A stretch of DNA of 62,716 nucleotides from IMG/VR virus record IMGVR_UViG_3300044613_003165, positions 1 to 62,716 of that record; one strand, written 5' to 3'. The notes beneath the pieces are model-generated. The model made no database searches and had not been told where the DNA came from. It worked only from the letters and a program-made list of their open reading frames with translations. The position numbers and the translations under genes were made by a program. Below are positions 18,120 to 27,388 of the stretch, in pieces (positions within the stretch are counted from its first letter, which is position 1; every line of letters begins with the position of its first letter). The DNA is from a virus.

Positions 18120-19082
18120 TTAGGGCCTCCCTCTATTGCTCCAAATAACCTTAGATCGACGCATTAGACCGTTTACGTTATTAATCTTTTGAGGATTACC
18201 TTCGGTTCGAGTGTCAATCATTGAGAATAACATAGACTGCATTTCGTCTAGTTTTTTTAATGCTGCTGATAAGTTGTTTAAATCGCCCATAGCTTCTAAA
18301 ATACGACATGCTACCGCTTGTGCTAAAAAGGGCCTTAGCTCAACTGGGATTTGAGGAACAATACATTCACCAGCAGAAGCAATATGATCTCCGATTTGAA
18401 GTTCACTAGGAATGTCTGCTGGATCTAAAGTAATCTGTTTAGTTGTAGGGTTTACACTAACAACGTTAACATCAAACTTGTAATTCTTAAAATTAGATTT
18501 ATTTTGTAAAAAATCTACCTTTGAACTAGCGGTAATGTTAGACGGAAAGGTTACATTATTAATGGTAATTACGCCTGTAGTTGTGTTAATTCCGCTAATA
18601 ATACCTACTCGTTTTGGTTCTACTAGTCTATTAGGTCTTAGGTAATAGCTTAAGCCTAGTTTGCCCCCGCCTACTTCGCCTACTAATACTACGTCGTTAT
18701 TTTTTAAATAAAACGCAGCAAATCCTAAGCTGTTCGAATAATTAGAATATTGGAAATTATCAATTTGTTCGGGTTGTAATCGAGTAAGGGATAGCTTATT
18801 ATTTTGATCGTCAGATAAACGATAAGCTTCTCTAAGCTTAGCACCTACTGCTCGATAAGGAATTTCGTAGTTTTGTTTACCTTGTTCAATGCTGTATTCA
18901 GCTTCGGTAACGTAAAATTCTTCTTTAACTTTTAAAATATTAGGAACTACTTTTAGATCCATTTCTTCGTTAGCGAACATAAGAATTTCGCTATCTTTGA
19001 ACGTAATTTGAGAAGCAGGGACCATTGCCCTTACTTTAATAGATTCTAAAAGGTCGGTTACTGTAAAATCAAATCCGGCCAT
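18120..19082 (-). CDS. Head-tail adaptor candidate
   Basis: 320 aa. An N-terminal helical domain with MVPASQITFKDSEILMFANEEM and a C-terminal helical segment (FLAQAVACRILEAMGDLNN) surround a beta insert (about 165-245, GIISGINTTTGVITINNV). Helical adaptor plus beta insert, followed at once by the nozzle-like gene, fits the podovirus adaptor (T7 gp11 role). The call rests on layout and pattern. Confidence 0.55.
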   Translation of the reverse strand: MAGFDFTVTDLLESIKVRAMVPASQITFKDSEILMFANEEMDLKVVPNILKVKEEFYVTEAEYSIEQGKQNYEIPYRAVGAKLREAYRLSDDQNNKLSLTRLQPEQIDNFQYSNYSNSLGFAAFYLKNNDVVLVGEVGGGKLGLSYYLRPNRLVEPKRVGIISGINTTTGVITINNVTFPSNITASSKVDFLQNKSNFKNYKFDVNVVSVNPTTKQITLDPADIPSELQIGDHIASAGECIVPQIPVELRPFLAQAVACRILEAMGDLNNLSAALKKLDEMQSMLFSMIDTRTEGNPQKINNVNGLMRRSKVIWSNRGRP

Positions 19083-19107
19083 TATTTTCTCCTACTGTTA
19101 TAGGAGC

Positions 19108-19428
19108 TTAGGCCATCTTTTTTTTAGCCTTAAGAAGCTCCCGCATTTTTTCCATATCATCGCCGGATTCTTCATCTTCGGCCATCATTTCTTCAGGCAT
19201 TTCTTCTTCCATGCCTTCTTTTTCTTCAGCTTCTTCCATTTCTTCTACTGGCTCGGCTTTTACTTCAATTTCAATAATGCCTTTTTTGCCAAGATCTTCC
19301 ATCATCATTTCTTGTGCAAATTTCTTAAGATCCATAAGCACGTCTTTCATGGCTTGTTTTTTGCCATCAGACATAGCTGGCATTTCTTTAGCTCCGGCTT
19401 TTAAAAGTTTTTTCATATCCATACACAT
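19108..19428 (-). CDS. Highly acidic small protein
   Basis: 106 aa from ATG 19428, which follows AAGGAAG; a second ATG at 19422 is also possible, and the longest frame needs a TTG inside the upstream gene. The C-terminal half is almost all Glu/Asp/Met (EEMEEAEEKEGMEEEM). Phage proteins of this type can act as scaffold-like or assembly chaperones; no specific family. Confidence 0.55.
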   Translation of the reverse strand: MCMDMKKLLKAGAKEMPAMSDGKKQAMKDVLMDLKKFAQEMMMEDLGKKGIIEIEVKAEPVEEMEEAEEKEGMEEEMPEEMMAEDEESGDDMEKMRELLKAKKKMA

Positions 19429-19441
19429 ATCTTCCTTATAA

Positions 19442-19969
19442 TTAAGCGCCAAAACGTAGAAGTTGTTGTACTGAAGAACCTCCAGCTAAACGAGCAGCAC
19501 TTACTGAGATGTCAGCGCCAGTTTCAGTAAGAGTTACTGCGTTTCCTGCCGGACCTGGAATTTTAGCGGTTAAGGTAACTACCGGACCCGCTACACTAGC
19601 AGAAACGTGATCTGCAACTAAAGGACTAGTTGACGCTTGAATAGCTGCCGCTAGGTTAGCCGCCGAAGCTGCTTGGTTAGCTCCTGGTACGAATTGGTTA
19701 GCTGCTGGAGAAGAAGCGACACAAAGGAAAGATACTCCGTTAATAACGACTGTATCACCTGCTGTAGCTGCTGCTGCAAAGGTAACTGTAGCACTTGCTG
19801 CCACTGGAGCTACTTCTAAAAGAACGGTTCCTTCATAAGAACCGGCTAACATACCTTTTAGGTTATTAATTGCTCCTTGAACTGCAAATGTAGGGCCTTT
19901 ACCATTAAGCATTTCTTCAAGAATCTGAGTTTGAAGTTCGTTGTCGATAAATAAACGAAAAGATGACAT
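19442..19969 (-). CDS. Virion decoration / structural protein candidate
   Basis: 175 aa. Residues about 60-160 match a beta-rich module common in phage virion proteins: AGDTVVINGVSFLCVAS, AANLAAAIQAS, VVTLTAKIPGPAGNAVTLTE. Such modules decorate capsids or tails. An AAGGAG site and a TAACAAATA motif stand before the start, hinting at strong late expression. Confidence 0.55.
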   Translation of the reverse strand: MSSFRLFIDNELQTQILEEMLNGKGPTFAVQGAINNLKGMLAGSYEGTVLLEVAPVAASATVTFAAAATAGDTVVINGVSFLCVASSPAANQFVPGANQAASAANLAAAIQASTSPLVADHVSASVAGPVVTLTAKIPGPAGNAVTLTETGADISVSAARLAGGSSVQQLLRFGA

Positions 19970-19996
19970 TTTAGTATTCTCCTTAAATTATACAAT

Positions 19997-20005
19997 TATT
20001 TGTTA
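19997..20005 (-). promoter_or_regulatory. TAACAAATA motif (putative late promoter)
   Basis: Exact minus-strand copy, 27 nt before ATG 19969, in the short gap after the 70-aa membrane protein gene. Confidence 0.55.
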
Positions 20006-20006
20006 A

Positions 20007-20219
20007 CTATTCTAATGACTTAGTATCTTTACCTAAACTTAACCTACGACCAAAATAAAGGCCGGAAGTAGTCATAAATAGGGTTTCAAAAACACTAGTA
20101 GTTTTAACCATTTGGAAGATTTCTAGGGCTCCTACTATAACTAATCCTAAAAAAGACACTACTAGTAGGGTTAAACTAACGGACGGCTCTTTGGTTTTAG
20201 GATCAGAAATCCACTTCAT
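20007..20219 (-). CDS. Small two-span membrane protein (holin candidate)
   Basis: 70 aa. Two hydrophobic stretches (about 15-37 and 46-58) around a short loop, then a basic/charged tail (FGRRLSLGKDTKSLE). Size and topology fit a class II holin, and it is in the late operon. Holins share little sequence, so this remains a topology-based guess. Confidence 0.5.
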   Translation of the reverse strand: MKWISDPKTKEPSVSLTLLVVSFLGLVIVGALEIFQMVKTTSVFETLFMTTSGLYFGRRLSLGKDTKSLE

Positions 20220-20227
20220 ATTGCTCC

Positions 20228-20755
20228 TTAGATGTCAATTTGGCTAAAGATTTTAGCGTCTTTTAGTGTTCTTGCTGTTGTTGTTCCGGTAGCGTGATCG
20301 TTAACATTTTCTGTCCAAACTTGATCTACCATATCAGGAATATCTGCTGGAGTAAGAACTCTTGTAGGGTTTACTCCTTGGCTAATAGCCGATAATGACG
20401 CCAGAGTTGTGCTTTGATTGCCTAATGGATCTCTTGCTCTAATTCCTATAAAATAGGTTTGTCCGTTAAGTAACAGGGTATTGTCTGCTAAAGTAAAAAT
20501 ATAAATAGATAGTTTATTTGTACTTAGAGCTAGATTAGTTGAAGAAAATAACCCTGTTGCTGTTGTTGGTTGTATGTAAACGTCATAATAAATAGGGTTA
20601 GACGCATCGGTAGCTGCTAACCATGTTGCTAATATAGAGCCGTTTAATTGTGCGGAAATTGTTGCTATTCCGGCAAAAGTAGGTGACGTAGTGTCTACTA
20701 CACAAGCCTGGGAAGTTGGTGCGTAAACATTTCCGCTTACTAAAATATTAGCCAT
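20228..20755 (-). CDS. Fibronectin-III-like tail/appendage protein
   Basis: 175 aa. SPTFAGIATISAQLNGSILATW, YYDVYIQ and YFIGIRARDPLGNQ fit a fibronectin type III-like beta-sandwich, frequent on phage tails. The C-terminus (TPADIPDMVDQVWTENV) may be a joining helix. It is 3 nt from the 683-aa gene, suggesting parts of one appendage. Confidence 0.55.
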   Translation of the reverse strand: MANILVSGNVYAPTSQACVVDTTSPTFAGIATISAQLNGSILATWLAATDASNPIYYDVYIQPTTATGLFSSTNLALSTNKLSIYIFTLADNTLLLNGQTYFIGIRARDPLGNQSTTLASLSAISQGVNPTRVLTPADIPDMVDQVWTENVNDHATGTTTARTLKDAKIFSQIDI

Positions 20756-20758
20756 TTA

Positions 20759-22810
20759 TTATAACTCCGTTAGTCCTGGTCTAATATCTACTCCTGGTGG
20801 AGAAGTAAATGTATACCTTACTAATGTTCCTACTGTGTTCGGAATAGTGCCTAATGGTAGCCAAGTTAATCCGTTATCTGTAGAATATTGAAATTGACTT
20901 GTGTGACTTGTTGTATTTTGATCTACTAACAATACGTTAGATAAATCGTATGCTCTAAATCGTAAAGCCGGTACGGTTGAAGAATAAGCGGTTTTTAATC
21001 TAAACGCAATTCTAGATGGGGTGTTGTTATCTGAAAATTCGTCTGAAAATTCCCAATTATCTGAAATTGTTGTATTTTCTTCTAGTCCTAAAATAAGTTC
21101 TGATATTTGAGCGTGAATTGATGGTCCAGTCATTAGAGTTTTAAATCTAATTTTAAATTGTATTTGATTTGCTGACGCTAATGAAGAAATATCTCTTGAA
21201 AAATCTACAGGAAGCCATCCTCCAGTAATAGAACCGAATCCGCTTGTTCTATAAAATAAGTCTAAAGTACCTGTCATGTCAATAGATTCTCTTAATGCTG
21301 TTAAAGATTTATATGTTGAAATAGGCGTGTTTAATACTTTAGTAACAATATAGCTAAAATCAAATGCCGACTCTGATCTTAAATCTATAAGATAAATTCC
21401 TCTTTGACCTACTTGGTTACAAAGAACGCCCATCCAACCTTGTTCAACATCAAGACCAATAGTAGCGACTAATGGTTGATATTCAATTAGATTAATAGAA
21501 GGGAATCCTTCTAGATATCTATTGGTTGTTCCGCCAAAAGAATAGTCTATTTGGTTGTTTACTACAGGTTTTATAACGTTTAGTGTTGTAGTTGTGTAAA
21601 CTGTTTTGTCTAAAACGTTTGAATAGGTTGCATACCCTGCGGCTGGTGCTGTTATTTGGTTAACTGTTCCAAGTAAGTTAGATGTGGTTAAGCTTGGCCA
21701 AGTTACAGCGCCAGCGGTTAATTCGCTTAGTCTTCCTAAATATAGGTTAGTGCTGGTAGAAAAAAACGCGCAGTTTTGTCCAGAATTAGGTCCGTATTGA
21801 GGTGTAGCAAAATCTTCTGAGTCGGTTAAAAGAAGTGTTCCGGTTAAAGCTGGTAAATTTCCTGTTCTAAATACAAAGTTATTTGAACTAGTACCAAATG
21901 CTCTCCCTAATTGCGCACCAACTGATGCCGATCCTGTTGTGTTAATTGATGCTCCACCTGATGTTGCTGATAATTCAAAGGTGTTTGCCGTTGGGTTTCT
22001 TACGAAATAAACAGTGCCCACAACAAGTCCGGTTGGTAGTGTTCCTGCTGTAAAAACTACAGGATCGTTTGCTAAATATCCATGTCCAGTTAGTGTAACT
22101 ACGCCTGGAGATGCTACTGTTACCGTAGCTGATCTAACTAAATAGGTTGGATTTGTTGCTGTGTTATAAACGTAATACTGATGCGTGGTGGCGTTTCCGT
22201 TGTGAACATAGAGTCTATTTCCTGAAAAATCAAGTACGCTTCCTGCTGTAGCTGTTTGTAGTTGGTTTACTCCAATATTAGTTGGATCTTGTATAAAATA
22301 TACTGCTTTTTGGTTGTCGCCTGTAGCAAATGGAATGGTAGGAAATCCAATAGGGGCAAAATCGGCTAAATCTACGTTGTTAACTAGATAAGTTCCTCCG
22401 TTAATTAAAATGCTACCAGTTGTTGAAATAAAAATACGCCATCCTGTAGTTCCTGTATCAATTACTTTAATTGAACGTATAGCATGAGTAGTAGCTGCTA
22501 CGTTAGCTAAGTTAATATTTAATCTTCCAATGTAAGAAGTTGCTCCTGTTGTAAAATTTATTGTGTATAAGGCTAATTGGTTAGTCGCAGTCATTGTAAA
22601 AATTCGACCATTTTGTGTAATATAAAGACTATTACTAATAGGAGCTAATCCTGCATCAGTAAACATATCTAAAAATCTATTAAGAGGAGGACCAAGCACT
22701 TGTCTAGAATTTAGAGTTTTTTGTGAAACTCTTCCTTGAATTGTTGTTTTAGTTTGATCGTAACTAGAAACAACATCGGATAATAGATCTGCTGGTAAAT
22801 ACTTTAACAT
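20759..22810 (-). CDS. Large beta-rich tail appendage protein
   Basis: 683 aa, Thr/Asn/Ser-rich beta structure. Around residue 230 a module GVVTLTGHGYLANDPVVFTA ... TVYFVRNPTANTFELSA matches a domain often seen in phage tail proteins. The C-terminus (FSTDNGLTW-like, QYSTDNGLTWLPLG) looks like a sialidase/BNR-type Asp-box region. It may bind host surface glycans; an enzyme site is not evident. Confidence 0.55.
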   Translation of the reverse strand: MLKYLPADLLSDVVSSYDQTKTTIQGRVSQKTLNSRQVLGPPLNRFLDMFTDAGLAPISNSLYITQNGRIFTMTATNQLALYTINFTTGATSYIGRLNINLANVAATTHAIRSIKVIDTGTTGWRIFISTTGSILINGGTYLVNNVDLADFAPIGFPTIPFATGDNQKAVYFIQDPTNIGVNQLQTATAGSVLDFSGNRLYVHNGNATTHQYYVYNTATNPTYLVRSATVTVASPGVVTLTGHGYLANDPVVFTAGTLPTGLVVGTVYFVRNPTANTFELSATSGGASINTTGSASVGAQLGRAFGTSSNNFVFRTGNLPALTGTLLLTDSEDFATPQYGPNSGQNCAFFSTSTNLYLGRLSELTAGAVTWPSLTTSNLLGTVNQITAPAAGYATYSNVLDKTVYTTTTLNVIKPVVNNQIDYSFGGTTNRYLEGFPSINLIEYQPLVATIGLDVEQGWMGVLCNQVGQRGIYLIDLRSESAFDFSYIVTKVLNTPISTYKSLTALRESIDMTGTLDLFYRTSGFGSITGGWLPVDFSRDISSLASANQIQFKIRFKTLMTGPSIHAQISELILGLEENTTISDNWEFSDEFSDNNTPSRIAFRLKTAYSSTVPALRFRAYDLSNVLLVDQNTTSHTSQFQYSTDNGLTWLPLGTIPNTVGTLVRYTFTSPPGVDIRPGLTEL

Positions 22811-22811
22811 A

Positions 22812-23117
22812 TTAAATTTCTCCTACTAGCCGATAAACATTACTGATATACTCGGGCGATAGTGCTGTTTGACAGTAAATGTCATCTTTTAAATTATAAG
22901 CTTTTACAAAAATAGTGCTTCCTTCTATCTTTGAAACTTGAAAAGAATAACCCCAATATGGATCTGCGGGTAAGGCTAATTCACTTACATCTAACCAATC
23001 ATTTTTCCAAATATTTATTAATCTACCATCTTCTATTCTTACTTCAGTTGAATTATTAGAATCTGATAATAAACTAGAATTAGGTGCAAATTCGTCTGTT
23101 CTTCCAAAATCTGCCAT
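22812..23117 (-). CDS. Hypothetical tail-region protein
   Basis: 101 aa from ATG 23117 (MADFGRTDEF), one base after the upstream stop; a longer frame inside the neighbour lacks a ribosome site. Mixed beta protein with Trp/Tyr rich middle (NIWKNDWLDVSE). No family recognised. Confidence 0.5.
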   Translation of the reverse strand: MADFGRTDEFAPNSSLLSDSNNSTEVRIEDGRLINIWKNDWLDVSELALPADPYWGYSFQVSKIEGSTIFVKAYNLKDDIYCQTALSPEYISNVYRLVGEI

Positions 23118-23118
23118 A

Positions 23119-23694
23119 TTAACTTTCTGTAGTGCTTTCCATTTCACCGTTAATGTTATAGGTTATGTCTTTTGTTTTAACTTGACTTGTTAGTAAATTA
23201 GTCGTAACTACTTGAATTAAATTTCCTGCTAAATTGTAATTAAAATGTTTATTAAAAACTTGAATTGCTTTGGTATTATCGACGTAAACATTAAAATCTA
23301 CAATATCTCCAGTTAAGTTATAAATAAATTCTTTAAAAGGAAAGGGTGCAGAAGTAGACCAAGCTACGTCTAATTCAAATTCTGGCGGTAGTCCTACTGA
23401 AGTAGCTAATGAACTTAGCGTTGTTTTTCTATTGCTAGAGGTTGCTATATCCCAAAATATTAGTTCGTCTATGCTATTGGCTGTTCCGTTTGGTAATGCG
23501 TTGATATTAACGCTAAAATCAATGGTGTCAGTACCGTCGTTACCGTTAATAAGAATACTGCTATCGGGCGAAGTTAAGGTAAGGGTATCGACTCCGCTTG
23601 TTGCGGTTGGACTGGTTCCTGTATCAGTTTGTATAGTATTAAAACTGTTTGTTGTGCCAGTTTCAATAGGCAATTTTCTATACGTTCTAGACAT
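23119..23694 (-). CDS. Tail fibre-like beta protein
   Basis: 191 aa. Short N-terminal linker, then SGVDTLTLTSPDSSILINGNDGTDTIDFSV, typical of phage fibre repeats, and a beta C-terminus with repeated FNYNLAGN / YNLTGD / YNINGE motifs. Start overlaps the upstream stop (TAATG). Confidence 0.5.
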   Translation of the reverse strand: MSRTYRKLPIETGTTNSFNTIQTDTGTSPTATSGVDTLTLTSPDSSILINGNDGTDTIDFSVNINALPNGTANSIDELIFWDIATSSNRKTTLSSLATSVGLPPEFELDVAWSTSAPFPFKEFIYNLTGDIVDFNVYVDNTKAIQVFNKHFNYNLAGNLIQVVTTNLLTSQVKTKDITYNINGEMESTTES

Positions 23695-24044
23695 TACTCT
23701 CTAGACCTCACTACTACCTTAATTTCCATATTAGAAACGCTACCTGCTGTAACATCTAAACTAACCCGACCAAAACGATAATGAAAATCTCCTACATCAT
23801 AAATATGATTTCCGGTAACTCCGTTTACAAAAACTCCGCTACCAGGGATAGGAGCAAAGTTAACGTTATCATTACTAGCTTCTAAGGTAAAGATTCCTGT
23901 AAATCCGGAACCTCCAGACCAAACCGCTTGTATTGAATAACCTTCTCTAATGTCTAATCTTACGCCATCTGTATTAATATCAGAACTTACTGCTTGTGCA
24001 GGAAATAAAACAAATTCTGATTGTACTTTTATAGTAGAACTCAT
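23694..24044 (-). CDS. Beta-sandwich tail accessory, paralogue of 27033-27374
   Basis: 116 aa. Shares GYSIQ-x-W, GxFTLEASNDNVNF, GxHIYD and FHYRFGRV with the product of 27033-27374, so the two genes are duplicates. The repeat module FTLEASNDNVNF is common in phage proteins bound to tail fibres. One-base stop/start overlaps on both sides show tight coupling. Confidence 0.6.
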   Translation of the reverse strand: MSSTIKVQSEFVLFPAQAVSSDINTDGVRLDIREGYSIQAVWSGGSGFTGIFTLEASNDNVNFAPIPGSGVFVNGVTGNHIYDVGDFHYRFGRVSLDVTAGSVSNMEIKVVVRSRE

Positions 24045-24364
24045 TAAATTAACCCTAACTTAAATAATACGTCTAAAACTATATATAAACTTGTAACAAC
24101 TAAACTTAATTTTGCTATTTTTGGTGTTTTATAAAGAACTAGTTTTGGTTCTTTTTTATTAGAGCGTTTTTTATCGTCTAAATATGCTATTTTGTTATTT
24201 TTTAAAATCCACTTTTCAGGAGGAATTCCTGATGTTGTGGTTAAATCGGGATTAACCAAAAAGGGAATTTTATCTTGTCTTAGTGCTTGTATAAAGTCCT
24301 CACCAGGATTAACATAAATCCTAGCTCCTACTTCTTTTTTAAACACTATTACTTTATCTTTCAT
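24044..24364 (-). CDS. Small protein with C-terminal membrane helix
   Basis: 106 aa. A globular N-terminus (GARIYVNPGEDFIQALRQDK) and a basic middle lead to a hydrophobic C-terminus (about 84-105). Tail-anchored topology. No family recognised. A TAACAAATA motif lies 17 nt before its ATG. Confidence 0.5.
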   Translation of the reverse strand: MKDKVIVFKKEVGARIYVNPGEDFIQALRQDKIPFLVNPDLTTTSGIPPEKWILKNNKIAYLDDKKRSNKKEPKLVLYKTPKIAKLSLVVTSLYIVLDVLFKLGLI

Positions 24365-24381
24365 GGTTAAACCCTTATATT

Positions 24382-24390
24382 TATTTGTTA
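24382..24390 (-). promoter_or_regulatory. TAACAAATA motif (putative late promoter)
   Basis: Exact minus-strand copy, 17 nt before ATG 24364 and after the 682-aa fibre gene. Confidence 0.55.
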
Positions 24391-24453
24391 ATAGGGTAAA
24401 AGATATAAAGAGACTAGGTAAATAAACCTAATCCCTTTATTTTCAAGTATTTA

Positions 24454-26502
24454 TTAAACTGTGGTTACTTGGGCTCTAAACTTAATTGTTAGACTTACGA
24501 AACCTGCTGCGTTAGGTGAGGTATATTGAACCTGACCGGCTGAGGTAATTGTAAAGTCTACTCCAGAAACATCACCTGTTGCTGTAGCGCTCATAGACCA
24601 GTCCGCACCTCGTTGAACGCCCATAAGCTCAAATACTTCAAAAGCGTCAGAGGTAGCGTCTAAGTGTACGCTTACTAAAGCTTTAAATGCCCTAACTGTT
24701 CCGTTAGCAAAAGCTAAGCCTGTAACGTTAGCTGGTGTTGCTACGTTATTAGCTCCAGCAAAACTTGTAAGATTAATATCGCCTGTAGCCGCTGATGGTA
24801 CTGCTGCCCAAGATAGTCCTGTAGCGGCGGCGCTATTGGCCACTAATACCTGACCGTCAGTTCCTACGCCTAAACGAACGTTATCTGTTCCATTGTGAGC
24901 AATTAAATCGCCTTTGGTTGTACTTGGGGCTAGTGCGTCAAAAGCTGCTGTTTGGGAAGTTTGACCAGTACCGCCACGAGCAATATCTAATGTAGCCGTT
25001 GAACTAAGTACACCTGAACCGTCATTTACTACAATGTGGTTAGCTGTTCCTGCTGCTAACTTAGTTCTAGCAATAGCTGCGCTTGTCGCAATATCGCCAT
25101 TAACAATAGAGTTAGATAGAGATAGTTTACTGTATGCAATACCTGCTGCGCTATTAATATCAGCATTTACGATAGAATCGGTTAAACTTAACTTGCTATA
25201 AGCAATAGCTGCTGTATTACTTACTTGAGTATTAGAAATGCCGCCATCTGCTACTTTTAAACCCGCTCCTGATTTGCTTAATGTCGATCCATCAAGCTCT
25301 AATTGAAACTGTAATGCGACTAATTCAATACCTTGACCGTCTGCTGTATAAGCTGCTCCGGCTGGAAAACTTACGAATGTGATTGGTGTGGTGCCTAAAG
25401 TTCCGCCATCGTCTGAGGTGCATATCCAAGCGGTATCTCCGTTTACGCTACCTTCTTGAACAAGCATAGCGGCGGCAGGTACTTCTACCCATGAATCCAT
25501 ATCGGATGCTCTAGACCAAGCTCCTGATGCTGCTACATAAATACCGTTATTTTCTTGTGCAGTTTGATTTTTTACAAGAACTCGATCATTTGCTACTAGA
25601 GTAATTCCATCTACTGTTAATAGTCCTGATAAGGAAGAAATATTTGCCGTTGTTGCTACACGCACTGCATTTTTCCATTTAGCGCCTGCTGCTAAGTTAT
25701 CAACATATAGTTTGTTAGCTGCATCATTGGCTGCTGTAGGAGTAGCAACGTTAATAATTTTACGACTATTTACGTCGATATCTGTTCCACTCCAATCAAG
25801 TTTTACTGTAGATCCAGTACGTAATTGACGAGATTGCCAATCTACCGATACACTAGCTACGTTATCTTGTAATGTACGGTCGCTTGTTCCTGTACCGCCT
25901 CGTGATACGGCTAGTTGCGCTTCTGATGATAATACACCAGAACCGTTATTAATTACAACATGATCTGCTGTACCAGCAGCTAGTTTAGTACGAGCGATAT
26001 TAGCAGAAGCGTTTACTTCTGTGTCGCTAATAGCACCGGCTACAATTTGAATATCTCCGGTATTGGATACCGTTACGTCTCCACTGGGAGTAACCGCTGT
26101 TGCAACGTTAGAAACGTTACCTACAAAGATTTGACCGTTGTTTAATGTTGTTCCTAGTTTGCCGTCTAGTTGAGTTTGAATAGGAGAAGTAACTCCGTCT
26201 AGTCGTTGAAACTCGGCGTTTGATACGCTACCATCTGCAATCTTAGCCGCGTCAATAGCTGCACCAGCTTTAATATCCGCGTTTTCGATGTTAGTAATGG
26301 TGTTTTGATCTGCGTCAATGGTTTTGTTGGTTAAAGTAGCTGAGCTATTTTCTTCAACAAGAACTCGAGTAGCGGAACTACCTCTAACCTGTACTTTATC
26401 AATCGTACTATTATAACCAACATCACCCTGTTCAGTAAGTGTTGGCGAGCTTAACGGTTCAATATTAAGCGACTTTTTAATTTTTGTTGAATTTGATGCC
26501 AT
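24454..26502 (-). CDS. Tail fibre protein 1
   Basis: 682 aa. The first ~200 residues are close to those of the 1143-aa fibre (28461-31892): both hold TLTNKTIDAD, IENADIKAGAAIDAAKIADG and VSNVATAV. These are fibre repeats found in many phage tail spikes. The middle carries NKLYVDNLAAG and repeated AxIAYSKLSL units, and the C-terminus a beta domain (FTITSAGQVQYTS). The conserved N-terminus likely docks to the virion and the variable C-terminus binds the host. Confidence 0.75.
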   Translation of the reverse strand: MASNSTKIKKSLNIEPLSSPTLTEQGDVGYNSTIDKVQVRGSSATRVLVEENSSATLTNKTIDADQNTITNIENADIKAGAAIDAAKIADGSVSNAEFQRLDGVTSPIQTQLDGKLGTTLNNGQIFVGNVSNVATAVTPSGDVTVSNTGDIQIVAGAISDTEVNASANIARTKLAAGTADHVVINNGSGVLSSEAQLAVSRGGTGTSDRTLQDNVASVSVDWQSRQLRTGSTVKLDWSGTDIDVNSRKIINVATPTAANDAANKLYVDNLAAGAKWKNAVRVATTANISSLSGLLTVDGITLVANDRVLVKNQTAQENNGIYVAASGAWSRASDMDSWVEVPAAAMLVQEGSVNGDTAWICTSDDGGTLGTTPITFVSFPAGAAYTADGQGIELVALQFQLELDGSTLSKSGAGLKVADGGISNTQVSNTAAIAYSKLSLTDSIVNADINSAAGIAYSKLSLSNSIVNGDIATSAAIARTKLAAGTANHIVVNDGSGVLSSTATLDIARGGTGQTSQTAAFDALAPSTTKGDLIAHNGTDNVRLGVGTDGQVLVANSAAATGLSWAAVPSAATGDINLTSFAGANNVATPANVTGLAFANGTVRAFKALVSVHLDATSDAFEVFELMGVQRGADWSMSATATGDVSGVDFTITSAGQVQYTSPNAAGFVSLTIKFRAQVTTV

Positions 26503-26511
26503 GATTTCTCC

Positions 26512-27033
26512 TTAATCAATGTCCCAATTATCTACTTTATATTTAAATGTAGCGTCTAAACCTAAATTATTTGTTGTGTACAAGAGTCTTAAACTACCAG
26601 CATTTACGTCAGCGGTAAATACTACTCCATTGTTACCATTTGATGAAATTCCGCTTTGGCTAAAAAAAGCATCAGTTCCATCGGTGCTTAACCTAATTTC
26701 ACCATTTTCTACGAAAGTAGCTCTTGAAATACTGTAACTAATAATAACATTACTTTGGGTTGCGGTGCTAAAGCTTAAAGCTACTGTCGGGGTTAGTGTG
26801 TTATTTATTAAAGTAACAGAACCTAAAGGTAATGCTGCTGACTGATTTATCCAAGAAGTTCCGTTCCATGTGTATACATTCCCTGTATCTTGTGTGATTC
26901 TAGCGTCACCTAGTGAATTGCCTGTAGGAGGTAAAGCTCCGGAATTAGCTACTGGATCTTTCCAACTAGCGCTACCTCCGCCACCTCCACCGCCTGAGCC
27001 AAATAAATCGGGTATTACGTTAATAAAAGACAT
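26512..27033 (-). CDS. Small tail fibre-tip protein
   Basis: 173 aa. A Gly run (GSGGGGGGGS) near the N-terminus is followed by a collagen/carbohydrate-style DARITQDTGNVYTWNGTSW motif and a C-terminal beta domain (SVTLINNTLT... VIISYSISR) resembling the end of 32563-33030. Next to the fibre gene, so likely fibre tip or receptor-binding subunit. Confidence 0.55.
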   Translation of the reverse strand: MSFINVIPDLFGSGGGGGGGSASWKDPVANSGALPPTGNSLGDARITQDTGNVYTWNGTSWINQSAALPLGSVTLINNTLTPTVALSFSTATQSNVIISYSISRATFVENGEIRLSTDGTDAFFSQSGISSNGNNGVVFTADVNAGSLRLLYTTNNLGLDATFKYKVDNWDID

Positions 27034-27374
27034 TATTCTTCTTCTCTAGCTGTAAATTTCATTTCCATAGTACCGCTTCCGCTTACTCGTTCAAAACGAC
27101 ACCTTACGTACTCGTAATGGAATAAAACTGCATTATAAATATGAGTTCCTGATGATCCTGAAATAGCCTGGTTTGTATTAGCTATTGCGGTAAAGTTTAC
27201 ATTATCATTACTAGCTTCTAATGTAAAAGTACCTACTAAACTGCTAGATGACCAGTTAATTTGAATAGAATAACCTACTAATGTTTCTAAATCTTTAGTT
27301 AAACTTACTACCGTAGCGTTTACTAATTGACTAGGTAATATATCTACACGTTCTGTAATGGCTAATTTAGACAT
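27033..27374 (-). CDS. Beta-sandwich tail accessory, paralogue of 23694-24044
   Basis: 113 aa. Shares the GYSIQINW, GTFTLEASNDNVNF, GTHIYN and FHYEYVRCRFER pattern with 23694-24044. Each paralogue sits with a fibre-type gene, suggesting a duplicated fibre-attachment set. One-base overlap with the downstream gene; TAACAAATA is 15 nt upstream of its start. Confidence 0.6.
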   Translation of the reverse strand: MSKLAITERVDILPSQLVNATVVSLTKDLETLVGYSIQINWSSSSLVGTFTLEASNDNVNFTAIANTNQAISGSSGTHIYNAVLFHYEYVRCRFERVSGSGTMEMKFTAREEE

Positions 27375-27388
27375 TGCTACTCCCTAAT